From Catalinimonas niigatensis (GTDB lineage: Bacteria > Bacteroidota > Bacteroidia > Cytophagales > Cyclobacteriaceae), in assembly GCF_030506285.1 (NCBI RefSeq), contig NZ_CP119422.1:4947501-5011500 (forward strand): a stretch of DNA of 64,000 bases. The letters run 5' to 3'. The position numbers and the translations under genes are program-made. Shown piece after piece: positions 26,792 to 34,490 of the stretch. The number at the start of each line of letters is the position of its first letter. Position 1 is the stretch's first letter. The notes beneath the pieces were generated by a model that was not told where the DNA came from, searched no databases, and saw only the letters and a program-made list of their open reading frames with translations.

Positions 26792-27468
26792 AAATTGCTT
26801 TTAACAAAGACAGAACAAAACTCACCCTGGATGATGGCGTCAGACCCTGTCGGTATGTACTGGGAGTATTGAACATGTGCATGGGTGTACGCTAGTCACA
26901 TTAGACGGGTGAGGAATCGGCCGAACCTTCTGTCTGTCCAAACATAGTACTGCGCATAGCCTACTTGGTAAGAAATATAGTGTAAACACAATAAATATCA
27001 GCCTGAGGATTGGCTCCCCAAGCCAGATTCAGTTGTTTTAGGGATTGAGAAGCGCTTTCCAGAGACTAAATCAAACGTTTGAGAGACCGGGAAGCACTTC
27101 CCTAAGGTTAAAACAAAAGTTTTAGGGACAGGTAAGCAGTTCCCAGGGCTTAAAAACTTTTTTTTGATATAGGGAATCAGCTTCCCAATGTCAGGAACAA
27201 AAGTTTTAGCCTTGGGGAAGCGTTAATCTATAACAAAAACAAAAAAAATCAGCATATTATTCTGTTGCTTAGTGAAGAGCTATGCCTAAACTTTTAATCG
27301 TTATAGTGTATCCATGCAGTAAATAGTAATAATTTTGTAAGAAAAGCACATATTCAAACTTGAGCTGTAAGGTTGGCGATGCAATTGCCGGTTCGGGACA
27401 TCCTCGTCGGGAGACGAGGATGATGGCTTGAATGATGATTGAGTAAAGAATGTTGGAGATGCTGCTAC
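26792..27468. other. 677-bp intergenic stretch with degenerate repeat array
   Basis: No convincing gene. A 35-codon GTG-started frame (26789-26896) follows the lipoprotein gene but is not supported. The middle holds the tandem array described separately. Between 27231 and 27468 the sequence is AT-rich, with a small hairpin of GACATCCTCG and CGAGGATGA near 27398-27424 that may terminate the minus-strand amidohydrolase gene. Confidence 0.5.
27020..27230. repeat. Degenerate tandem repeat, about 42-bp period, 5-6 units
   Basis: Units are anchored by AAGC followed by TTCC: anchors at 27050, 27092, 27134, 27178 and 27218, with a weaker one at 27020. The period is 42, 42, 44 and 40 bp. Each unit alternates a GGGAAGC/CTTCCC dyad with an AT-rich dyad such as TAAAACAAAAGTTTTA. 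The period is not a steady multiple of three and stops occur in all frames, so it is not coding. The units are too divergent for a CRISPR array. Confidence 0.75.
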
Positions 27469-30400
27469 TTAATGCACTCCGCAGTGACAGCGAGGTGTGG
27501 ATAAGGAGTTCATGTGGAAGTCAAATTGCTGGTTGAATTTGTTCTGCTCCCAATAGAATTTTCCTCGGGGTTTGTCCCGCAATCCGACTTCATTCATGGT
27601 GGCTGACTCATACAAACGGCCATTGACCATAGTATGGCTTAGCTTTTCGGTATTGCGGATATCCTCCAGCGGATTAGCATCCAGGATCACCAGATCGGCC
27701 AGTTTGCCTGCTTCCAGCGAACCGATGTGTTTGTCCATGCCCAGATAATATGCTCCGTTCATGGTGGCTGATCTCAGGGCTTCCATCTCACTCATACCTC
27801 CCTGCTCCAGCATCCAAAGCTCCCAGTGCGCTCCCAAGCCCTGCAACTGTCCATGTGCACCCAGGTTGACCTTCACTCCGGCGTCGGCCAGGGCCTTGCA
27901 ACTCTCTGCGGTCAGGATATGACCGTTTTGATACTCTTCTTCCGGCGCCATCGTACGGTGGCGTGACCGCTGGTCAATCACAGCACGCGGTGTGAAAGTA
28001 AGCAGCGGCTCTTTCTCCCAGACGTTGCTGTGCTGATAGAAATAATATTCACCGCTCAACCCGCCATAGTTGACAATCAGGGTAGGGGTGTAAGTCGTCT
28101 GGCTGGCTGCCCAGAGTTGAATCACATCATCATAGAGCGGAGCTACCGGAATGTTATGCTCTATGCTGGAATGTCCGTCCAGGATCATGCTCATGTTGTG
28201 GAAAAAGAAAGAGCCTCCTTCCGGTACCACCAGAATATTTTCTTCACGAGAAGCCTGTATAATCTGCTGCCGCTGTTCTCTGCGGGGCTGGTTGTAGCTT
28301 TTGACAGAAATAGCTCCGAAAGCTTTGGTACGGCGAATGGCAGAGCGGGCATCTTCCAGGCTGTTGACCTTGGCTTTGAAATCCCCTTCCGCACCGTAGA
28401 GCACCGTTCCGGTAGAGAATACTCTTGGTCCTACCATATTTCCGACTTTGATCATTTCGGCATAAGAGAAAACCATTTCGGTATTGGCCGAAGGGTCATG
28501 CATGGTGGTAACCCCATAGGCCAGGTTGGCATAATAAGGCCAGTGCTTCTGCGGATTATGTCCTTCCCGAAAGTGCTGGGCATGCGCATGTACATCAATC
28601 AGGCCGGGAATGATGGTTTTGCCGCTGACATCCATCAGCTTAGCAGCAGAAGGAACCTCCACCTGATCTGCCGGACCTATGGCACGGATGCGGTTGTCTT
28701 CGATGAGGATGGTTCCGTTTTCAATCACTTCATCCCCTTTCATGGTAATCAGCCGCGCACCTTGTAAAGCCAGCATCCCTTCCGGTTTGTCAAAATCCGC
28801 TTCCAGACCTACGGCAATACCCGTGGTATCCATAGGAGAAAGTTCTTCCTGAAGTTTGCCCTCCAGAAAAGCAAAACTGTTGCTGAGTTCGGTGGTAAAA
28901 TACTTTTCCCCCAGTGTCCAATGCAGTTTCTTGCTATCGCCTGACCAGTGCAGATTGATACCGGCATCGCGGGCTACCTGGGTGACAGGAATGGCCTTGG
29001 TATCGGCGCTGAGCGCTATGCTTTTTCCGGTCTGGGGAAAGGCAGCAATGTACACCTTAAACAGTTCGGTAAAAGCTATCCATTGACCATCGGGGCTGGG
29101 TACAAACGCTGTAGCGTATTTAGAGGTGAAATGTGTTTTTTCATCTTCACCATTCAGATTCACGCTTTTCAATTTTTTGCCTGAAGCATCCGGATCAAAA
29201 CCACCTGCCTGATAGTAAATCCGCTGTCCGTCAGTGCTGAACATGGGCGACTCACCCTCGTCGGTAATTTTGCGGGCCTCGCCACCGCTGGCAGGAATGA
29301 GGTAAAGACCGGGTTCTTTGTCAAAATTATAGCCCTGATCACTGTTGCCAGACTCTTTCCGGAAGACAATGGCCTGTCCGTCAGGAGAAAAGACCGGTGT
29401 ACGGAAACTACCTTTCATGTTGGTCAGTTTCTGTGGTGTTACCCTTCTTCCGGTGAGGCTCAGCTTATAGATTGCTCCGGTGGTTTCATCGTTCCAGGTG
29501 GTATACACCAAGGTGTTTCCATCGGCAGATAAAGCAGGCTCAAATTCATAATCTGTGCCGGAGGTCAGTCGCTCCGGTGCTCCATCAGGCAAAGCTTTTT
29601 TCCAGAGATAGCCCAGCGCATGGAAAAATAGGGTTTTTCCATCAGGAGAAGTGATGGCGTGGCGGATGACATTGGCGGTAAATTGCTCAGGAGCAGGATC
29701 ATGTTCAAAGTGCAATGCCTCTACGATTTGATGTTTTGCACTGGCACGGAAAGGAATTTCCTCAGCCGTGGTCTGTGCTACATTCACTTTCCAGAGTTTA
29801 CCTTCTCCCCAGATGACGATTGCCTGATCGTCCGGTGTCCAGCCAAAACCGGGATAGGTGCCGAAGACGGCCCAGGCCTCCTGCTGATCTTTGCTCAGTC
29901 CATCAAAGACCGGCCACTCTTCTCCGGTCTCCAGGTCGTGGATAAACAGAAGTGTTTCGGTACGCACCCTGCGAATGAAAGCCAGGTATTTGCCATCGTG
30001 GGAGATTTGCGGACGAGAAGCTCCTCCTGATCCTCCGGTTATCGTTTCTATATTCCCCTCCTCCCGGTCATAACGTTTGATCACATAGATCTGGCTGTTG
30101 GGATCTTTGTTGTACTGAAAAAAACCACCGGGATACACATCTTCGCTATAATACACAAAACGACCGTCGGGCGAGACACTTGGCTCATTCACATCCTGCT
30201 GATCGTTCTTGCGCTCAGTCAACTGGATGCCACTGCCTCCGCTGATGTGGTACATCCACATTTCACCGGCACCCAGTGAACGGGTAGAAGTAAAGTGCTT
30301 TCGAGCTACGATGTACTGTCCGTCAGGTGTCCAGGCGGGATTATTAAGCAGGCGAAAATCCTCTTCAGTCACCTGACGGGCGTTGCTGCCATCGGGATTC

Positions 30401-30753
30401 ATCAGCCAGATGTTATCACCCCCTCCGGCATCGCTGGTAAAAGCGATCTGGGTGCCATCAGGACTGAAGCGAGGCTGGGTTTCGTAGGCATGCCCTTCGC
30501 GGATCAGTTGGGCTTCGCCTCCGCTGATGGGCAAAGTATAAATATCGCCCAGCAGGTCAAAGACCAGGGTTTGTCCGTCGGGACTCACATCCAGGTTCAT
30601 CCAGGTACCTTCTTCGGTTGTGATGGTTACTTCTTTGGCATTTCCATGCGGCTGGGTCACGTCCCACTTTTTCTCTTCCTCCTGTGCCCATGCTGAAAGA
30701 GGCAGGCAGAACAATATACTCATTAGAAAGGTATAGGTTTGCAGTAGCTTCAT
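27469..30753 (-). CDS. Exported TolB-like beta-propeller/amidohydrolase fusion
   Basis: ATG at 30753 gives a signal peptide ending in LSAWAQ; the longer frame to 30810 has no signal. About 1,094 residues. The first two thirds are PD40/WD40-like propeller repeats (for example VSPDGQTLVFDLLGDIYTL, FSPDGTQIAFTSDAGG), as in TolB or tricorn. The last third is a metal-dependent amidohydrolase: IIPGLIDVHAHAQHF with the HxH pair, SVKSYNQ with a Lys that could bridge metals, His in SSIEHNIPV, then GAHGQLQGLGAHWELWML and GSLEAGKLADLVILDANPLEDI. The fusion is a known family of exported hydrolases, probably acting on cyclic amides or peptides. Substrate unknown. No signs of damage. Confidence 0.93.
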   Translation of the reverse strand: MKLLQTYTFLMSILFCLPLSAWAQEEEKKWDVTQPHGNAKEVTITTEEGTWMNLDVSPDGQTLVFDLLGDIYTLPISGGEAQLIREGHAYETQPRFSPDGTQIAFTSDAGGGDNIWLMNPDGSNARQVTEEDFRLLNNPAWTPDGQYIVARKHFTSTRSLGAGEMWMYHISGGSGIQLTERKNDQQDVNEPSVSPDGRFVYYSEDVYPGGFFQYNKDPNSQIYVIKRYDREEGNIETITGGSGGASRPQISHDGKYLAFIRRVRTETLLFIHDLETGEEWPVFDGLSKDQQEAWAVFGTYPGFGWTPDDQAIVIWGEGKLWKVNVAQTTAEEIPFRASAKHQIVEALHFEHDPAPEQFTANVIRHAITSPDGKTLFFHALGYLWKKALPDGAPERLTSGTDYEFEPALSADGNTLVYTTWNDETTGAIYKLSLTGRRVTPQKLTNMKGSFRTPVFSPDGQAIVFRKESGNSDQGYNFDKEPGLYLIPASGGEARKITDEGESPMFSTDGQRIYYQAGGFDPDASGKKLKSVNLNGEDEKTHFTSKYATAFVPSPDGQWIAFTELFKVYIAAFPQTGKSIALSADTKAIPVTQVARDAGINLHWSGDSKKLHWTLGEKYFTTELSNSFAFLEGKLQEELSPMDTTGIAVGLEADFDKPEGMLALQGARLITMKGDEVIENGTILIEDNRIRAIGPADQVEVPSAAKLMDVSGKTIIPGLIDVHAHAQHFREGHNPQKHWPYYANLAYGVTTMHDPSANTEMVFSYAEMIKVGNMVGPRVFSTGTVLYGAEGDFKAKVNSLEDARSAIRRTKAFGAISVKSYNQPRREQRQQIIQASREENILVVPEGGSFFFHNMSMILDGHSSIEHNIPVAPLYDDVIQLWAASQTTYTPTLIVNYGGLSGEYYFYQHSNVWEKEPLLTFTPRAVIDQRSRHRTMAPEEEYQNGHILTAESCKALADAGVKVNLGAHGQLQGLGAHWELWMLEQGGMSEMEALRSATMNGAYYLGMDKHIGSLEAGKLADLVILDANPLEDIRNTEKLSHTMVNGRLYESATMNEVGLRDKPRGKFYWEQNKFNQQFDFHMNSLSTPRCHCGVH

Positions 30754-30846
30754 GCTTCGGTTTTTTGTTTTTAAACCGCCGAAACTACGGAATATTGTGA
30801 TGGTGGGCAAAAGGGAGAGGTAATTATCAAAAGAAGCAGGATGGCC

Positions 30847-31056
30847 TTACTTACCAAGTTGTTCCTGAAAAAATAGAAATAACATGGTCATAGCTTCATC
30901 TTCACTTTTACTAGCTACCAAATCTGTATGCTGTTGATTGAATATGATCAGTAGACTATCATATTCTTCAGATTTGATTTTTTTCATCATTTTCTTACCC
31001 AGATTGATATCAAAGGTTTGAGGTACTGTAATCTCTACAAAAGGCGAATAAAATAT
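30847..31056 (-). pseudogene. Possible coding remnant next to the DUF559 element
   Basis: A minus-strand frame stays open from the left hairpin of the element to TAA at 30847. It encodes about 66 residues including PFVEITVPQTFDINLGKKMM and DSLLIIFNQQHTDLV, which look protein-like but match nothing I know. An internal ATG could give a protein of 47 residues. If the element is removed in silico, the frame meets a TGA eight codons before the joint, so a simple interrupted gene is not supported. It may be a relic or a short independent gene. Confidence 0.35.
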
Positions 31057-31560
31057 CCCCCGCTGGCGGGGGAAGGGGGTGGATTATGGTATATTTAGAG
31101 TATGAAGTCATCTCCATCCAATAATTACCAGTACAATAAACAACTCCGATCCAAAGCCAATGAGCTTCGGAAGCACATGACTAAAGCCGAAGCCTGTCTT
31201 TGGAAATACGTGCTAAGGGCAGGAAGTATGAAAGGGTTTACATTTAGAAGACAAAGACCGGTTCTTAATTATATTGCCGACTTTATGTGCAAAGAATTGC
31301 TCTTAATCATAGAAGTAGATGGCATCACACATAGCCATGAAGATGTAGCAAGCAGGGATATAAGCAGGCAGAAAGACTTAGAAAATGCTGGCTTTACCGT
31401 ATTGCGTTTTACGGATGAACAAGTACTTCATCATATTCATAAAGTGTATGAAGCTATAGAAGATAAGGTAGCTGAGATCATGAAAGTAAGTGGAATAGCT
31501 CCAAAAGAAAGGAGTAGGAGGCGAAAGTAGTTCCACCCCCTTAACCCCCGCCAGCGGGGG
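31057..31560. mobile_element. Candidate hairpin-flanked DUF559 nuclease element, 504 bp
   Basis: The left end is CCCCCGCTGGCGGGGG (31057-31072) plus AAGGGGGTGG; the right end is CCACCCCCTT (31533-31542), AA, then CCCCCGCCAGCGGGGG (31545-31560). The ends are inverted copies of each other, differing only by a 2-bp AA spacer. Each contains a 16-bp palindrome. Nothing but the nuclease ORF lies inside: 19 bp before the start codon and 2 bp after the stop. No target-site duplication is visible (AAATAT against AAACTG). The layout resembles a minimal transposon or REP-type unit, but mobility is inference. Confidence 0.55.
31102..31530 (+). CDS. DUF559 (Vsr-like) endonuclease-domain protein
   Basis: The 142-residue protein has the DUF559 pattern of the restriction-endonuclease-like fold: RSKANELRKHMTKAEACLWKYVLR (about 14-37), FTFRRQRPVLNYIADFMCKELLLIIEVDG (about 47-75), where Asp of ADF and Glu-x-Asp of IIEVDG provide the metal-binding core, then SRDISRQKDLENAGFTVLRFTDEQVL. 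This core resembles very-short-patch-repair and PD-(D/E)xK nucleases. No reported function is settled for the family. The gene is tightly enclosed by inverted GC-rich hairpins, so the protein may act on those DNA structures, in analogy with REP-associated transposases, but from a different nuclease fold. That link is hypothesis. Confidence 0.9.
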   Translation: MKSSPSNNYQYNKQLRSKANELRKHMTKAEACLWKYVLRAGSMKGFTFRRQRPVLNYIADFMCKELLLIIEVDGITHSHEDVASRDISRQKDLENAGFTVLRFTDEQVLHHIHKVYEAIEDKVAEIMKVSGIAPKERSRRRK

Positions 31561-31593
31561 AAACTGAATGGTTAGGTCATCTCAGTAAATACA

Positions 31594-31629
31594 AGCAAAA
31601 AATCTACGTCCATACGGAGATTTTTTGCT
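31594..31629 (-). terminator. Strong hairpin after the sulfatase gene
   Basis: AGCAAAAAATCT (31594-31605) and AGATTTTTTGCT (31618-31629) form a perfect 12-bp stem, extended by an inner CGT/ACG pair set. On the minus strand it lies about 75 bp after the sulfatase stop. The T tracts are inside the stem, so termination may depend on the weak A-U helix. Confidence 0.5.
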
Positions 31630-31704
31630 GAAAGCACCAAAAGCTTGTAACTACAGAAAAGTGAGAGGCTTGCATAACTGTACTAAACCCCTATGTGTAC
31701 AGCT

Positions 31705-33282
31705 TTACTCCTCCATCTCCTGAAAGTCGCTGTCATTGACCCAGCCGTGGTCTACTTCTTCACCTGCCATGTAGCGTTCGTAGAAATTGCGGTTGGCGTC
31801 GTTGGCATAGGTGTATTCATCAAAGATATGCCCGTTGCCCATCATACGCGGGTCACCCTGTGACAGCAGTTCGGCCAGCATTTGGGATTTGAGTTGTTCC
31901 AGCATGGGCGCATATTCAGGGCTTAGGGCCAGGTTTTGTACGCAATCAGGATCTATGTCTATCCGGTAAAGCTCTTCCGCCGGACGTTTACCAAAGTTCA
32001 TTTCCCAGTACCTCCGCATCTCTTCATCGTAGCGCATGTTCAGAATTTGCGTTTTGGTCGCACCACCATCTGTATTCAGATAGCCGGTTTCGGGATTACC
32101 GGCTGGCCAGCGGTCCGGCTCAAAATTCTGAATGAACAGCAAGTCACCCTTAACGATGCCGCGGATAGGATACCCCCAGTCATTGGGTCTTCCTACGTCA
32201 TGCCGCTCTTTGCCAATGAGCACATGGTCTCTTTGCTGATCAATGACGCCCTCGGTTTCGGCTTCAAAAATATCTGTGATAGGCTTACCCTGCATGACCT
32301 GCATTTTGCTTTCTTCAGCCGGGATCTGTGCTACTTCCATAAAGGTAGGTGCCAGGTCAATGAAGCTGATATAATCATCAATTTTTCGTCCCGGATTTTT
32401 GATGCCATTCGGCCACATGATGGCCAGAGGCAGATGGTTAGACATTTCATAGGCGTTGCCTTTCACCCGGGGAAAAGGCATACCATTGTCGGCAGTCACC
32501 ACAATGATGGTGTTATCGAGTTCGCCGACTTCTTCCAGCATCTCCAGCATGCGCATCAGGTGCTGATCAAAGTACTCTATCTCGTAGGCATAGTCCAGCA
32601 TATCGGTACGCACTGTGTCGGTATCCGGCCAGAATTGCGGCACCTCTCCGATCTGGCTGATCTGCTTTCCTCCTTTTTGGATACCGGCTCCAAACTCGTA
32701 AGGACGGTGGGGCTCTATGGCACCATACCAGAAGCAGAAAGGCAGAGAGTCAGGCTTATCCTGCAGAAAAGCTTCAAAGTTTTTGGCATAGTCAGTATTG
32801 CTGATGTGTTCAGCAGGCGGTGTTGTCTTGAACTCGTTGTAGGCCGGACCGGTGAGTTCGCGTCTTTTTCTGTTACGCTCACCCGGATTACCCGGAGACC
32901 AGCCTTTGGTGGTATGCCCTGTAAAATATCCATGCTGGCTTAGACTCTCCATAAAAGTAGTGAACTTGGCAGGAAAATAAGGGACATGGTTGGCTGCTTC
33001 TTCCAGTTGCCAGGAGTTGCGTCCGGTAAGAATACAGGAGCGGGAAGGCGCACATTTGGCGTTGGGGGTATAGGCATGATTGAACAAAAGACCTTCGGTA
33101 GCTATTTTGTCAAAAGCAGGCGTATTGACCCAGGTGGTACCATATGCACCCATGTGCGGAAAAGAAGCATCGTCGGCAATAGCGAACAAAATATTAGGTC
33201 GCTGATCTTCTCCACTACGACCCTGAGGCTGGCACGCAAAAAGTAAATGGAATGATAACAGAAAAATAATCGCTCTAATCAT
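31705..33282 (-). CDS. Sulfatase (S1 family), lipoprotein
   Basis: A 525-residue sulfatase with lipoprotein signal ending in LLFAC (Cys17). [13 protein letters not shown] (about 28-40) supplies the first metal-binding Asp pair. The activation site is [12 protein letters not shown] with Cys77 in C-x-P-S-R, which a formylglycine-generating enzyme converts into the catalytic residue. [15 protein letters not shown] supplies the second metal site. Similar proteins are called heparan N-sulfatase-like (S1_8 group), although specificity cannot be read from sequence. Export means it acts on sulfated glycans outside the cytoplasm. The maturase is not in this window. A 10-bp inverted repeat lies just upstream. 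Confidence 0.94.
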   Translation of the reverse strand: MIRAIIFLLSFHLLFACQPQGRSGEDQRPNILFAIADDASFPHMGAYGTTWVNTPAFDKIATEGLLFNHAYTPNAKCAPSRSCILTGRNSWQLEEAANHVPYFPAKFTTFMESLSQHGYFTGHTTKGWSPGNPGERNRKRRELTGPAYNEFKTTPPAEHISNTDYAKNFEAFLQDKPDSLPFCFWYGAIEPHRPYEFGAGIQKGGKQISQIGEVPQFWPDTDTVRTDMLDYAYEIEYFDQHLMRMLEMLEEVGELDNTIIVVTADNGMPFPRVKGNAYEMSNHLPLAIMWPNGIKNPGRKIDDYISFIDLAPTFMEVAQIPAEESKMQVMQGKPITDIFEAETEGVIDQQRDHVLIGKERHDVGRPNDWGYPIRGIVKGDLLFIQNFEPDRWPAGNPETGYLNTDGGATKTQILNMRYDEEMRRYWEMNFGKRPAEELYRIDIDPDCVQNLALSPEYAPMLEQLKSQMLAELLSQGDPRMMGNGHIFDEYTYANDANRNFYERYMAGEEVDHGWVNDSDFQEMEE

Positions 33283-33293
33283 GGGTTGTTGGT

Positions 33294-33317
33294 TATATAT
33301 TCAGGCTTGAATATATA
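33294..33317. promoter_or_regulatory. 10-bp inverted repeat just upstream of the sulfatase
   Basis: TATATATTCA (33294-33303) and TGAATATATA (33308-33317) pair perfectly around GGCT, 11 bp before the sulfatase start. It could be an operator near the promoter or a 5'UTR hairpin. The remaining 290 bp up to dapF contains no gene that I can support. Confidence 0.35.
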
Positions 33318-33611
33318 AAAATAGAAAGAATAAAATGACAGTAAACGCCTTTCAAACTTTTCATCTACTAATCTGCTCAAAATTTTTTAGTATTGTGAAA
33401 AAATGAGTGCTATGGTGGGATTGTTAAAACTTTAGTTTGTACAAATTTTCAGGAGTGGAATAAAAGTTAAATACAATATTTAGAAAAGCAAAAGAGAATT
33501 ATTTACATATATAATACTCGGATGCTTGCCTGATAGGCTGACTTCTGAAATCTGCGCCAAGGCTATTTGTCAATAAGTAATTTATTATTCGTATTTGAAT
33601 CCGAACCATCC

Positions 33612-34388
33612 ATGAACACATTGCATTTTTATAAATATCAGGGTACAGGCAATGACTTTGTGATGATTGATAATCGGGAGGGAAAATTCCCTCAACATGA
33701 TGAACAACTGATACAGAGGCTATGTCATCGCAAATTTGGGGTAGGAGGCGACGGACTTATACTTTTACAGGACCATGAGCAGTATGATTTTGAAATGATC
33801 TACTACAATGCGGACGCTACCCAAAGCATGTGTGGGAATGGTAGCCGTTGTGCTGTACACCTGGCCCATCATTTGGGCATGATTGGTAAACACTCCCAGT
33901 TTTATGCCGAGGACGGACCACATGAGGCTACGATTGAAGATGAACTTATCCATATTCGGATGGTAGATGTAGTAGGTATTGAAGAAAAGGAAGAAGGCTA
34001 CTTCCTCAACACCGGAACACGTCACTATGTCAGGCTGGTAGAAGATCTGGCAGACTTTGATGTGATGGGAGTTGGAAAGAAAATTCGTTATCACGAATCA
34101 TTTATGCCCCAGGGAACCAATGCAAGCTTTACGGAAATCAAAGAGGGAGAAGTACATATGCGGATCTATGAAAAGGGGGTAGAAAATGAAACCTTATCCT
34201 CAGGAACAGGGGTAACAGCCGTTGCGCTCGCCCTTGACAAAGCCAAAGGCCTTAACAGTCCGGCAAAAATCAATACACAGGGAGGAGTACTTCAAGTAGC
34301 CTTCCGTAAAGTAAGAGAGGATTTCTACACTGATGTATATATGATTGGCCCGGCTGTCATGGTTTTTGAGGGCACTGTTTTTGTGTAA
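33612..34388 (+). CDS. dapF: Diaminopimelate epimerase with Ser replacing the second catalytic Cys
   Basis: DapF interconverts LL- and meso-diaminopimelate for lysine and peptidoglycan synthesis. ATG at 33612 gives the standard start MNTLHFYKYQGTGNDF and 258 residues; the longer frame adds 15 unmatched residues. The first catalytic Cys is present in SMCGNGSRC (Cys74). The second site, normally ETLxCGTG, reads ETLSSGTGVTAVAL here: Ser197 replaces Cys. The codon is TCA, two changes away from both Cys codons, so a single base error is not an explanation. Other conserved parts (NADATQSMCGNG, PQGTNASF, RIYEKGVENET) are in order. The enzyme may have reduced activity, or a different acid/base set. 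Family call is firm; activity is not. Confidence 0.95.
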   Translation: MNTLHFYKYQGTGNDFVMIDNREGKFPQHDEQLIQRLCHRKFGVGGDGLILLQDHEQYDFEMIYYNADATQSMCGNGSRCAVHLAHHLGMIGKHSQFYAEDGPHEATIEDELIHIRMVDVVGIEEKEEGYFLNTGTRHYVRLVEDLADFDVMGVGKKIRYHESFMPQGTNASFTEIKEGEVHMRIYEKGVENETLSSGTGVTAVALALDKAKGLNSPAKINTQGGVLQVAFRKVREDFYTDVYMIGPAVMVFEGTVFV

Positions 34389-34490
34389 GATGGGTTTTTT
34401 ATATATGAGCGTTGGCTTATTCTCTATGCAGCAAAAGTGAGCCAGACACAAATATTTACTTGAATTCAAAAAAGATATAAATACTTAAGC

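Noticed and set aside
26789-26896. 35-codon GTG-started frame behind the lipocalin-like gene
   Set aside because: Overlaps the stop by GTGA but is short and without any protein pattern.
27020-27230. CRISPR array
   Set aside because: Repeats are degenerate, contiguous at 42 bp and lack constant repeats with unique spacers; no cas genes are near.
31050-31570. Target-site duplication around the DUF559 element
   Set aside because: Flanks AAATAT and AAACTG do not match, so no duplication can be claimed.
31936-32943. 335-residue plus-strand ORF
   Set aside because: Antisense shadow of the sulfatase gene; the sulfatase frame has the full CxPSR motif and metal sites.
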